A stretch of 7,777 nucleotides of DNA, from positions 1 to 7,777 of the forward strand of contig DJYX01000044.1 of assembly GCA_002450295.1 (NCBI GenBank), written 5' to 3'. The notes under the pieces are model-generated. The model was not told where the DNA came from. It saw only the letters and a program-made list of their open reading frames with translations, and did no database searches. The translations under genes and the position numbers were made by a program. The stretch's first letter is position 1; every line of letters begins with the position of its first letter. Source of the DNA: Deltaproteobacteria bacterium UBA6967 (GTDB taxonomy: Bacteria; SAR324; NAC60-12). This document shows positions 1-6,380 of the stretch, in pieces.

Positions 1-189
1 CAGTTGGAAAAAACCTTGAGCCTCGAGCAGAGAACTGAGTGCGTTGATCGCCGATTGCACGCTCTGCAGGCAGCTTAGTTCCGGGTTGGAATTTTGTAGA
101 TCTCGAGCAGTTCGCAAATCATCATTGGACTGCTCCCACATCACCTTTGCACGTTCTAGACTCCGTACTGATGGAGCAATTTTCTGCAT
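1..189 (-). CDS. 5' part of an unidentified gene (63 codons visible), helical, faintly HEPN-like
   Basis: This gene is seen on the minus strand and starts with ATG at 189-187. A good Shine-Dalgarno AGGAG at 202-198 lies 8 bases upstream. The frame is open for 63 codons to the left edge, so the product is cut off. The visible protein begins MQKIAPSVRSLERAKVMWEQ and looks wholly alpha-helical. Its second half (about residues 41-58, LQSVQSAINALSSLLEAQG) has the spacing of the second helix of HEPN-domain proteins, where the usual pattern is roughly AxxAxxKALKALLxxxG. The preceding NDDLRTARDL (residues 22-31) resembles their first helix. This resemblance is weak and comes from memory of the family, so I assign no function. 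There is no signal peptide. The gene runs away from the tRNA, so it is divergent from everything to its right. The codon-by-codon frame plus the strong ribosome binding site make it a real gene with fair confidence. Confidence 0.65.
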   Translation of the reverse strand, partial: MQKIAPSVRSLERAKVMWEQSNDDLRTARDLQNSNPELSCLQSVQSAINALSSLLEAQGFFQL

Positions 190-197
190 GATTGGAT

Positions 198-202
198 CTC
201 CT
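198..202 (-). promoter_or_regulatory. Ribosome binding site of the left-edge partial gene
   Basis: AGGAG on the minus strand lies 8 bases before the ATG at 189-187. It is the main support for reading 1-189 as a gene on this strand. Confidence 0.6.
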
Positions 203-268
203 AATTTTTCTTTTCAGAATATCTTCCAGCAACGTAAAAGGCAATCAATGCTCTGGATTCAAAACCAC

Positions 269-295
269 TGGACAAGGTTTGGCAGGTATCATAAC
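269..295 (+). promoter_or_regulatory. Possible sigma70-type promoter of tRNA-Leu
   Basis: TGGACA at 269-274 matches the -35 consensus TTGACA at five of six positions. CATAAC at 290-295 matches TATAAT at four of six. The spacer is 15 bases, shorter than the usual 17. Transcription would start around 302, a few bases before the mature tRNA 5' end at 310. The position is right but the motif is poor, so this is tentative. Confidence 0.25.
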
Positions 296-309
296 GTAGA
301 GAGCTCAGT

Positions 310-394
310 GCGAGTGTGGTGGAATTGGTAGACACGCCAGATTTAGGATCTGGTGCAGCAATGCGTGGGGGTTCGAGTCCCTTCACTCGCACCA
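310..394 (+). tRNA. tRNA-Leu, anticodon UAG
   Basis: This is a complete class II tRNA. The acceptor stem GCGAGTG (310-316) pairs with CACTCGC (384-390), followed by discriminator A391 and an encoded CCA (392-394). The D-arm region carries GGTAGAC with the usual AATTGGTAG pattern. The anticodon stem CCAGA/TCTGG (337-341 with 349-353) closes a seven-base loop TTTAGGA, giving anticodon TAG at 344-346, which decodes CUN leucine codons. A long variable arm occupies about 354-366, as expected for tRNA-Leu. The T arm has stem GGGGG/CCCTT (two G-U pairs) around loop TTCGAGT (372-378). All identity features agree, so the call is firm. No matching fragment of its 3' end was seen elsewhere in the window, so there is no sign of an integrated element using it as an attachment site. 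Confidence 0.97.
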
Positions 395-502
395 ATCTTG
401 AGAAATGGATTATATTCGCTTTTTGAAAGCTTTTAGCTGAAATTTTTACCAGATTTCCCGTTCTCTGTGTAAAACTCAATTCTACAAAAATTTACGGACC
501 GT

Positions 503-537
503 ATCAGAAGTACAAAATTGCTCTAGCCTCTTCTGAT
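503..537 (+). other. Inverted repeat between tRNA-Leu and the pentapeptide gene
   Basis: ATCAGAAG at 503-510 and CTTCTGAT at 530-537 are perfect 8-base inverted arms around a 19-base loop. No run of T follows on the plus strand, so it does not look like a standard intrinsic terminator of the tRNA transcript. It could be an operator or mRNA structure upstream of the pentapeptide gene, or chance in an AT-rich spacer. The remainder of 395-659 shows no gene. Confidence 0.3.
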
Positions 538-659
538 CTTAAATTACTCCAGATCTAGCCCTCATTCTTCAGAATCTCGCTTTCAGAGATCATTCTTCGT
601 TTAGCAATTTTTCAAAAAAGACTTCAAAAATTAATTTATCTACTGGCGAGGATCCTCTA

Positions 660-1439
660 GTGAAACTGAGTACAGCGTCTTTTTTTGCGAGATTTGTTTG
701 CTTGATTCCGATCATTTTGGTTACCAAGCCGATTTATGCCTACGATGAACTTGATCTTCAAAAGTTGCTGACAACCCGCATCTGTAATGACTGTAACTTG
801 ATCCAAGCAAATCTTGATTCCAAAAATTTGAATGATGTGAGTTTGTTGGGAGCTAACTTGAGAGAAGCTAATTTAGTGAGTGCAAATCTGCGCGGAGCTG
901 AACTCATTGGAGCAGACTTGACAGGCGCAGACCTGACCGGGGTGGATCTGACAGGCGCAGATCTAACTGGAGCTGATTTAACGGGTGTTACACTTTCAGG
1001 AGCAGATCTAACAGGCGCAACTTTGTGGATGAGTGTCCTCAGAAATTCTGCAGTGCGAAATGCGACCTTCAATTATTCCAATCTAAAAGATACTGATCTG
1101 ACGGGTGCGAACCTGATCGAAGTTGAATTGGTTAGCGCGACTCTGAATAATGCTGAGTTGGAAGGGGCAAAAGTCTGGTATGCAAATTTTGAAAATGCTG
1201 ACCTTGGTAGAGCCAATCTGATGGGCACAGAAATTTATGAGTCCAATCTGATGGGCTCCAATTTAAAAAATGCAAAGCTTATCGGAGCCACCTTCTACCA
1301 GTCTAACTTGAACGGTGCGGATTTGACGGGTACTACGCTTGATGAAGAAGCTTCAACTGTTCAGGGCCAATCAAATACAAGACTCTGCAATACAGTAATG
1401 CCTGATGGAGAGGTCACAAATAAGGATTGTAAAAGGTGA
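660..1439 (+). CDS. Exported pentapeptide-repeat protein (37 repeats, cysteine-flanked)
   Basis: The 259-residue product has a Sec signal peptide: a basic N-terminus (K2, R11), a hydrophobic core from about 13 to 21, and likely cleavage after PIYA at residue 27. Residues 45-229 are exactly 37 consecutive pentapeptides of the A(D/N)LXX type without a break. The family is known to fold as a right-handed four-sided beta-helix, so about nine coils are expected. Two cysteines stand before the repeats (C42, C45, CNDC) and two after them (C243, C257). This framing is common in exported pentapeptide proteins of proteobacteria and cyanobacteria and allows disulphides outside the cytoplasm. The start is GTG at 660, supported by GAGGA at 648-652 seven bases upstream. 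No enzyme domain is fused, and no Qnr/MfpA-type gyrase protection is implied because the protein is exported. The function is unknown. It appears monocistronic and converges on the transporter operon. Confidence 0.88.
   Translation: MKLSTASFFARFVCLIPIILVTKPIYAYDELDLQKLLTTRICNDCNLIQANLDSKNLNDVSLLGANLREANLVSANLRGAELIGADLTGADLTGVDLTGADLTGADLTGVTLSGADLTGATLWMSVLRNSAVRNATFNYSNLKDTDLTGANLIEVELVSATLNNAELEGAKVWYANFENADLGRANLMGTEIYESNLMGSNLKNAKLIGATFYQSNLNGADLTGTTLDEEASTVQGQSNTRLCNTVMPDGEVTNKDCKR
912..1016 (+). repeat. Seven degenerate 15-bp DNA repeats inside the pentapeptide gene
   Basis: These seven units encode ADLTG, ADLTG, VDLTG, ADLTG, ADLTG, VTLSG and ADLTG (residues 85-119). The DNA units are similar but not identical (for example gcagacttgacaggc and gcagatctaactgga). 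This fits old internal duplication followed by synonymous drift, or a locus able to gain or lose coils by recombination. Outside this block the pentapeptides are more diverged. Confidence 0.7.
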
Positions 1440-1465
1440 TGGTTGTTAAAGGCTTTGCTGCCTGA

Positions 1466-1493
1466 TGATTGTAGTTCTTGTTCAACTCAATCA
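1466..1493. terminator. Hairpin in the convergent gap, possible two-way terminator
   Basis: TGATTG (1466-1471) pairs with CAATCA (1488-1493), and AGTT (1473-1476) pairs with AACT (1484-1487). T1472 is bulged and the loop is seven bases (1477-1483), so there are ten pairs in all. It lies between the stop of the pentapeptide gene (1439) and the stop of the deaminase gene (1551), where both transcripts should end. Neither strand has a T run after the stem, so it is not a textbook intrinsic terminator. A pausing or mRNA-end-protecting role is as likely. Confidence 0.35.
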
Positions 1494-1521
1494 GTGACTG
1501 CAGAAAAGTTAAGTAGATTTC

Positions 1522-1546
1522 TCAGACCTAAACCCCTTGAGTCTGA
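1522..1546. terminator. Second hairpin just downstream of the deaminase stop
   Basis: TCAGAC (1522-1527) and GTCTGA (1541-1546) form a six-base stem around a 13-base loop. It sits only a few bases past the deaminase stop codon (1553-1551, minus strand). There is no clear T tract on either side, so the terminator role is inferred from position only. Confidence 0.3.
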
Positions 1547-1550
1547 TCTT

Positions 1551-2837
1551 CTATCTAGACTGGGGAATAGGGTGACGTCGGTTCTTTATTGTTGGCCTTC
1601 CGGGTAAATTCATCGTTGCATCAGCCCTTGGCTGAGTACTCACCAGTTTTCCCTTCGAAATGACAGCCAACCTTGCTGGTCGCAATCGGAGAGCATCAAT
1701 TGGATCAGCGGCATCCAAAACCACCAGAGAAGCTTGCTTGCCTACCCCAAGACCATAGTCCTCAAGATGCATGATCTTGGCGTTCGTTTCGGTGACCATT
1801 TCGAAACATCGCGCCATTTCTTCAGGACTAGTCATCTGGGCAACGTGCATGCCCATGAAGGCCACATCTAGCATATCTGCGGTGCCTAGCGCGTACCAAG
1901 GATCGCGTACGCAATCTTGCCCCCAACCGACATCAATCCCCTGTGCCTGCATTTCCCGCACACGGGTTAAGCCGCGTCTTTTTGGAAAAATGTCGTGTCG
2001 GCCCTGAAGCGTGATGTTGATCAGTGGATTCGAAATTGCCTGAAGTCCAGCTTCAGCCATCAAAGGCAGCAGCTTGGATACATAATAATTATCCATTGAA
2101 TGCATCGAAGTCAGGTGGCTGCCCACTACTCTCCCATGCAGGCCTAGAACAGTGGTTTCCGCTGCGAGTGACTCCACATGGCGTGACATTGGATCGTCGC
2201 TCTCATCACAGTGCATGTCTACAAGCAGACCTCGATCTGCAGCGATACGGCACAACTCCTGGACTGATCTTCGACCATCCTCCATCGTCCGTTCAAAATG
2301 AGGAATCCCTCCAACCACATCGAGGCCCATGTCCAAAGCTCGGATTAAATTTTCTCGACCATTTGGTGCTCGAAAAAAACCATCTTGCGGAAAGGCTACT
2401 AGTTGTAGATCCAAATATCCTTTCACTTGCTCACGTACTTCGAGCATTGCCTCAGCGGTCCTCAGGTGATCAGCCGTGGTATCTACATGACTTCGGATAG
2501 CGAGCAGGCCCATGGAAACCGCCCAATCACAGTATGCCAAGCCACGATCTACCATCTCTTCAACGGTTGCTATCTCAAGCAATTCTCCCCAGAGAGAAAT
2601 GCCTTCCAACAATGTTCCAGATTTGTTCAGGCGTGGAGTTCCATAGGACAAAGTGGCATCCATGTGAAAATGCGGATCCACGAAAGGAGGAGACACCAGG
2701 TCCCCCTGAGCTTCGATAAGTATTTCAGTTGGACTGTTTAGATCTTTCTCCATCGCCGAAATTTTTGTCCCTTCGATGCCAATATCTAGAACTCGACCAT
2801 CTGGCAAGGTTCCTCCCTTCACAATGATGTCAAACAT
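1551..2837 (-). CDS. CodA-type cytosine deaminase, predicted to accept 5-methylcytosine
   Basis: This is an amidohydrolase of 428 residues, close to E. coli CodA in length, that should hydrolyse cytosine or a relative to the uracil-type base plus ammonia in the cytoplasm. The family metal and catalytic residues are visible: H56 and H58 (DPHFHMD), Q151 (AFPQDG), H209 and E212 (DMHCDE), H241 (GSHLTSMH) and D308 (GQDCVRDPW). Other CodA-like stretches are SGTLLEGI (73-80), GGIPHFE (176-182) and LQGRHDIFPKRRG (277-289). At the position of CodA Asp314, the residue contacting the substrate near C5, this protein has C309. The frame stays open upstream to 3086, but only the ATG at 2837 has a good ribosome binding site (AGGAG 2849-2845) and gives the normal family N-terminus MFDIIVKGG. 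The ATG shares one base with the stop of the upstream permease (TAATG), so translation is probably coupled. It is the last gene of the operon. Isocytosine or another pyrimidine or triazine remains possible as substrate. Confidence 0.92.
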   Translation of the reverse strand: MFDIIVKGGTLPDGRVLDIGIEGTKISAMEKDLNSPTEILIEAQGDLVSPPFVDPHFHMDATLSYGTPRLNKSGTLLEGISLWGELLEIATVEEMVDRGLAYCDWAVSMGLLAIRSHVDTTADHLRTAEAMLEVREQVKGYLDLQLVAFPQDGFFRAPNGRENLIRALDMGLDVVGGIPHFERTMEDGRRSVQELCRIAADRGLLVDMHCDESDDPMSRHVESLAAETTVLGLHGRVVGSHLTSMHSMDNYYVSKLLPLMAEAGLQAISNPLINITLQGRHDIFPKRRGLTRVREMQAQGIDVGWGQDCVRDPWYALGTADMLDVAFMGMHVAQMTSPEEMARCFEMVTETNAKIMHLEDYGLGVGKQASLVVLDAADPIDALRLRPARLAVISKGKLVSTQPRADATMNLPGRPTIKNRRHPIPQSR

Positions 2838-3781
2838 TAGCGCTCTCCTTTGTAGAAGGGTACCATCAATGCTGCTGGGACCTCTGCTTTCCGAGACATA
2901 ACCACCAAAGCAGCGATGGACAAGAAATAGGGCATCATTAAGAAAATCTGATAGGGAATGTCTGCTCCGATGGTGCTCTGCTGAAGCCGAATCTGAAAGG
3001 CATCGAAAGCCGCAAATAGAATTGCTCCCAAGAAGGCTTTGTGAGGTTTCCAGGCGCCGAAGACAACGAGTGCAATGCAAACCCAACCACGGCCATTGAC
3101 CATCCCAAAAAAGAAACTATCAAAGGCTGAAAGAGTCAAAAAGGCACCCCCCAGTGCCATTAGACCTGATCCAACCACTACCGCACCTATCCGTAACCCA
3201 AGCACAGATAGCCCCTGAGCTGCAACAGAAGATGGATTTTCTCCAACAGCCCTGAGAGCTAGACCCAGTGGAGTCCTGTACAATACAAATGAAGTGATCA
3301 GTACTGTTGCAATAGCTAAATAAGTTAGGGGAGTCTGTTCAGCCATGGCAGGCCCTAGGATTGGGATGTAAGCTAAAATGGCGACAGAGATAGGCTGGAA
3401 GGCCTCGATCTTTGGTGGAGAAGTTACCTCCGGTAAAGCCACTCGGTAGGCATAATAAGTCAGCGATGTTGCCAAAAGTGTGATTCCCAGACCCACCACA
3501 TGCTGGGATAATCCCAAGCTGACGGTCATGCTCGCATGAAGTAACCCTAAGAACATTCCAACCACGAAAGCCAGTAGTACCCCACCCCAAAGACCCATAC
3601 CAATGTAAGCCCCAAACCAACCAACGAAGGCTCCAGCGACCATGATTCCCTCGATACCGAGGTTGAGAACACCGGCTCGTTCACAAATCAACTCTCCCAT
3701 AGTTGCTAGAATTAATGGGCTTGCGATTCGGATCGCTGCAGTCCAGAAACTTGCAGTCAGAAAAATTTCTAATATCTCCAT
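2837..3781 (-). CDS. ABC transporter permease, BMP/nucleoside-uptake type (shorter, YufQ/NupQ-like subunit)
   Basis: This is an inner-membrane protein of 314 residues in the BPD_transp_2 family, the size of the shorter permease in BMP-dependent nucleoside importers. It is strongly hydrophobic, with about eight to ten membrane segments. Family motifs are clear. GELICERAGVLNLGIEG at 29-45 matches the conserved ERxGVxNxGxEG block. RTPLGLALRAVGENP (169-183) is the cytoplasmic loop that docks on the ATPase. GRGWVCIALVVFGAWKP (230-246) is the late conserved segment. The start ATG (3781-3779) lies 3 bases after the stop of the preceding permease, with a weak GGGA as ribosome binding site, so coupled translation is likely. 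It should pair with the 3785-4834 product to form the translocation pore. The family is certain; the transported compound is inferred from the deaminase that follows. Confidence 0.92.
   Translation of the reverse strand: MEILEIFLTASFWTAAIRIASPLILATMGELICERAGVLNLGIEGIMVAGAFVGWFGAYIGMGLWGGVLLAFVVGMFLGLLHASMTVSLGLSQHVVGLGITLLATSLTYYAYRVALPEVTSPPKIEAFQPISVAILAYIPILGPAMAEQTPLTYLAIATVLITSFVLYRTPLGLALRAVGENPSSVAAQGLSVLGLRIGAVVVGSGLMALGGAFLTLSAFDSFFFGMVNGRGWVCIALVVFGAWKPHKAFLGAILFAAFDAFQIRLQQSTIGADIPYQIFLMMPYFLSIAALVVMSRKAEVPAALMVPFYKGER
2845..2849 (-). promoter_or_regulatory. Ribosome binding site fixing the deaminase start
   Basis: AGGAG on the minus strand lies seven bases before the ATG at 2837-2835, inside the last codons of the upstream permease gene. 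It decides against the longer open frame that reaches 3086. Confidence 0.7.
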
Positions 3782-3784
3782 GAA

Positions 3785-4834
3785 TTAATCCCGCATGATC
3801 CGGAACTTTGTTAGTAATACAGCAACTACCATTAGAAGCAGTGCAGTAGCGAGCATGATATCTGCGAGATAGGTGGGAACTCCGGCTGCTCGGCTCATAC
3901 TGTCAGCCCCCACAAAAACACCTGCAACAAACAGAGCCGCCACGACAACCCCCAGAGGATGTAGCAAGGCCAGCATGGCTACAATGATTCCGGAATAACC
4001 AAAGCCGGGTGATAGATCAAGAGTCAGGGTGCCTTTGAGGCCGGCTACTTCGGAGAACCCAGCTAGGGCAGCGAGCCCTCCTGATAGCAGTGCTGTTTGA
4101 GTCATGATTAAATTTACAGGCATTCCTGCATATCTTGCCGCCTCAGGGTTGTAGCCCACGGCCCTCATAGCGTAACCAAAAGTAGTTTTTATGTTCACGA
4201 TCCAGATAACGAAAGCTGCAATTAAAGCAATCCCAAAACCCCAGTGCAATCGTAGCCCATCAACAATTCTTGGTAGACGGGCCTCTGCAAGCAAACGGGC
4301 GGACTTGGGCCAACCCATTCCCATTGGATCTTTGAGAGGGCCTTCAAGCAACAGAGAAACGAGTAGGAGGAAAATAAAATTGAGCAAGAGAGTAGTAACG
4401 ACTTCATCCACACCTAACCTGGTTTTCAGGAGAGTAGGGATTAGAAGTAACATCGCACCCGCTGACATGGAACAGATGATCATTGCGGGAATGAGTGCTG
4501 GAGCAGACCAGGCGAGGGCGCCTGTACCCATTAGTACGGCTACAATGGCACCTGAATATAGCTGTGCTTCGGCTCCGATGTTCCATAACTTGGCACGAAA
4601 AGCTACCGCAACTGCCAGTCCCGTGAAGATTAACGGTGTTGCACGATTTAGAGTTTCAAGCAGGGCAAACTTAGAACCCACTGCACCTTTAATGATCAAC
4701 CCCAAGACAGCGAAAGGATTCCCCCCAGCAACCATCGCGAGAAAGGATGCGATGAAGACGGTAGCGGTTAGTGCTAAAATCGGTGGTAGGAATCTCCTGG
4801 ACAGGCTTGGATGTGGGATCACTTCAAGACGCAT
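3785..4834 (-). CDS. ABC transporter permease, BMP/nucleoside-uptake type (longer, YufP/NupP-like subunit)
   Basis: This is an inner-membrane BPD_transp_2 permease of 349 residues, the usual size of the longer BMP-system permease. The first membrane segment spans about 17-36, followed by the conserved TGLAVAVAFRAKLWNIGAEAQ region (71-91), GVDEVVTTLLLNF (141-153), the docking loop around FGYAMRAVGYNP (219-230), and GFGYSGIIVAMLALLHP (277-293). I chose the ATG at 4834-4832 (MRLEV). This gives the family's normal N-terminus and an 11-base overlap with the end of the ATPase gene. A GTG at 4879 would add 15 residues and overlap the ATPase by 56 bases, and it has no better support. The ribosome binding site is weak (AAGAG about 7 bases upstream), so translation probably relies on ribosomes finishing the ATPase gene. 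Confidence 0.9.
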   Translation of the reverse strand: MRLEVIPHPSLSRRFLPPILALTATVFIASFLAMVAGGNPFAVLGLIIKGAVGSKFALLETLNRATPLIFTGLAVAVAFRAKLWNIGAEAQLYSGAIVAVLMGTGALAWSAPALIPAMIICSMSAGAMLLLIPTLLKTRLGVDEVVTTLLLNFIFLLLVSLLLEGPLKDPMGMGWPKSARLLAEARLPRIVDGLRLHWGFGIALIAAFVIWIVNIKTTFGYAMRAVGYNPEAARYAGMPVNLIMTQTALLSGGLAALAGFSEVAGLKGTLTLDLSPGFGYSGIIVAMLALLHPLGVVVAALFVAGVFVGADSMSRAAGVPTYLADIMLATALLLMVVAVLLTKFRIMRD

Positions 4835-6359
4835 GCATAGACTCTTGCTTGGCGAATGCAGCCCCAGACATCCAACCACCCAACTCAGTAGGTGTTACTT
4901 TACCTCGTTGAAAAGGAGGGCTAACTCTGCCTTCTGAGGAAACATGAATGATGTCTGATAATTTGAGAATCTCATCCAAATCTTCGGAAATTAGTAGAAT
5001 GGCCGCACCTTTTTGACGGGCTTCCAATAATTCCTTGTGGACGTAGTGGACAGCTCCAATATCCAAGCCGCGTGAGGGTTGATGTGCAAGGATCACTCGG
5101 GGGTCGTTCTGGAGCACACGCCCCAAAATGAGTTTTTGCATGTTCCCCCCTGAAAGGAAACGTATTCTCGTATCCGGACCAGGGCAACGAACATCGTATT
5201 GCTTGATGAGTTCCTGTGTAAAACCTACTGCGGCTTGCCAATTGACCCACCCATGGCGAGCAAATGGCTGATCACGATATCTTTCAATGATGGAATTTTC
5301 CGTCAATGAAAAATCAGCGATCGTCCCGGCATGATGTCGGTCTTCAGGAATTCTCGCGATACCACTAAGAACCGATTGGCGTGGAGACCAACGGTTTATC
5401 GGTTTTCCATCCAAATGCAGTTTCCCTTGAGAGGGAGTGATCAGTCCTGCAACCAAATCTGCAATTGATGTTTGCCCGTTACCAGAGACACCAGCCAACC
5501 CCACAATTTCGCCGGAGCAAAGCCTCAAAGACACATTCTGCAGGCCCTTTGATTGATGCTGAGTATCAGTGGATACATTCAATAACTCCATTAGTACAGG
5601 TCCGGACTCTCTTTTTGTAACCGCTGTGGGGTTGATCGGGTTCCCAACCATCAAAGCAGCTAATTCATTTGGGCTGGTTTCTTTGGTTTCTTTGGTAGCT
5701 ACGAGTTTCCCATGACGAAGAATGGCCACTTTCTGGGCAATTTTCATTACCTCATGGAGTTTGTGGCTGATGAAGATTATAGATAGTCCTTGTTCTGTAG
5801 CTTCCGTTAAGGTCTCAAAAAGTGATTCGGTTTCTTGAGGAGTCAGGACAGCGGTTGGTTCATCAAGGATCAGGATCTTAGCTTGTCGGAACAAAGCTTT
5901 GAGAATCTCTACTCGTTGACGCTCTCCCACACTCAGAGAAGAGACTTTCGCATCAGGATTGATCTTCAGGTGATACCGATTGGCAAGTTCGAGGAGTTGC
6001 TGGCGGGCTAGCTTGTATCGTAGCTTCCAGGACCAGAGAGAACTGGTCCCAAGAATGACGTTCTCAAGAACGGAGAGATTGTGTGCGAGAGTGAAATGTT
6101 GGTGAACCATTCCAACTCCGGCATCCAAAGCCGCACGGGCCATCCCTGGTGGAAGAGTTTTGCCAAAAACCTCCACCCTTCCGGAATCGGCGGTGTATTG
6201 ACCAAAAAGGATGTTCATCAAGGTGGTTTTGCCTGCACCATTCTCACCCAGCAGCGCAAGTACCTCACCCTTCTCTAAATTCAGGCTGACATTTTCATTC
6301 GCCTTGAGGGCTCCAAAATTCTTGGTGATCCCCTCAAGACGAAGAACGACTTCTCCCAC
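4824..6359 (-). CDS. ABC transporter ATP-binding protein with two nucleotide-binding domains (BMP/sugar-type importer)
   Basis: This cytoplasmic motor subunit has 511 residues, normal for this class. Domain 1 has Walker A GENGAGKTT (38-46), Q-loop Q87, signature LSVGE (142-146), Walker B ILILDEP (162-168) and switch H199. Domain 2 is the usual degenerate partner. Its P-loop is GVSGNGQTS (290-298), with Q296 in place of the lysine. The IPEDRH block is at 337-342 and the signature LSGGNMQ at 403-409. Its Walker B region VILAHQP (422-428) lacks the Asp-Glu pair. Such asymmetry is typical of sugar and nucleoside importers and is not damage. The start is GTG at 6359-6357, the only start close to the expected N-terminus VLRLEGITKNFG. 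It has no recognisable ribosome binding site and lies 21 bases after the in-frame TGA of the BMP gene. The 3' end overlaps the next gene by 11 bases. Confidence 0.94.
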   Translation of the reverse strand: MGEVVLRLEGITKNFGALKANENVSLNLEKGEVLALLGENGAGKTTLMNILFGQYTADSGRVEVFGKTLPPGMARAALDAGVGMVHQHFTLAHNLSVLENVILGTSSLWSWKLRYKLARQQLLELANRYHLKINPDAKVSSLSVGERQRVEILKALFRQAKILILDEPTAVLTPQETESLFETLTEATEQGLSIIFISHKLHEVMKIAQKVAILRHGKLVATKETKETSPNELAALMVGNPINPTAVTKRESGPVLMELLNVSTDTQHQSKGLQNVSLRLCSGEIVGLAGVSGNGQTSIADLVAGLITPSQGKLHLDGKPINRWSPRQSVLSGIARIPEDRHHAGTIADFSLTENSIIERYRDQPFARHGWVNWQAAVGFTQELIKQYDVRCPGPDTRIRFLSGGNMQKLILGRVLQNDPRVILAHQPSRGLDIGAVHYVHKELLEARQKGAAILLISEDLDEILKLSDIIHVSSEGRVSPPFQRGKVTPTELGGWMSGAAFAKQESMHAS

Positions 6360-6380
6360 TTTAGAGAGCTTTAAAGTGGA

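Noticed and set aside
290..306. Second Walker A of the ATPase lacking the lysine, read as an inactivating mutation
   Set aside because: GNGQ in place of GxGK in the second domain, together with a non-acidic Walker B, is the normal state of this importer class and not damage.
310..394. tRNA-Leu as an integration site of a mobile element
   Set aside because: No repeated 3' tRNA fragment, integrase or phage-like gene is present in the window.
201..479. 92-codon open frame on the minus strand across the tRNA
   Set aside because: It is antisense to tRNA-Leu; its middle (RVKGLEPPRIAAPDPKSG) is the well-known spurious translation of tRNA sequence. It has no independent support.
758..1072. 104-codon minus-strand frame inside the pentapeptide gene
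   Set aside because: The open frame is a by-product of the 15-base periodicity of the repeats (it reads as VRSAPVKSAP repeats). The plus-strand protein has a signal peptide and a clean family pattern.
2838..3086. N-terminal extension of the deaminase by 83 residues
   Set aside because: This stretch is the permease gene read in another frame. It resembles no deaminase, and the ATG at 2837 has a strong ribosome binding site and the normal family N-terminus.
4835..4879. Longer permease start at GTG 4879
   Set aside because: It would add 15 residues that do not fit the family N-terminus and deepen the overlap with the ATPase to 56 bases. The ATG at 4834 fits better, though ribosome binding support is weak for both.
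4191..4937. 248-codon plus-strand frame opposite the first permease and the ATPase end
   Set aside because: It is long but antisense to two firmly identified genes. Its composition (rich in Ala, Lys, Ile, Arg) reflects the reverse complement of hydrophobic codons, and no family features are seen.
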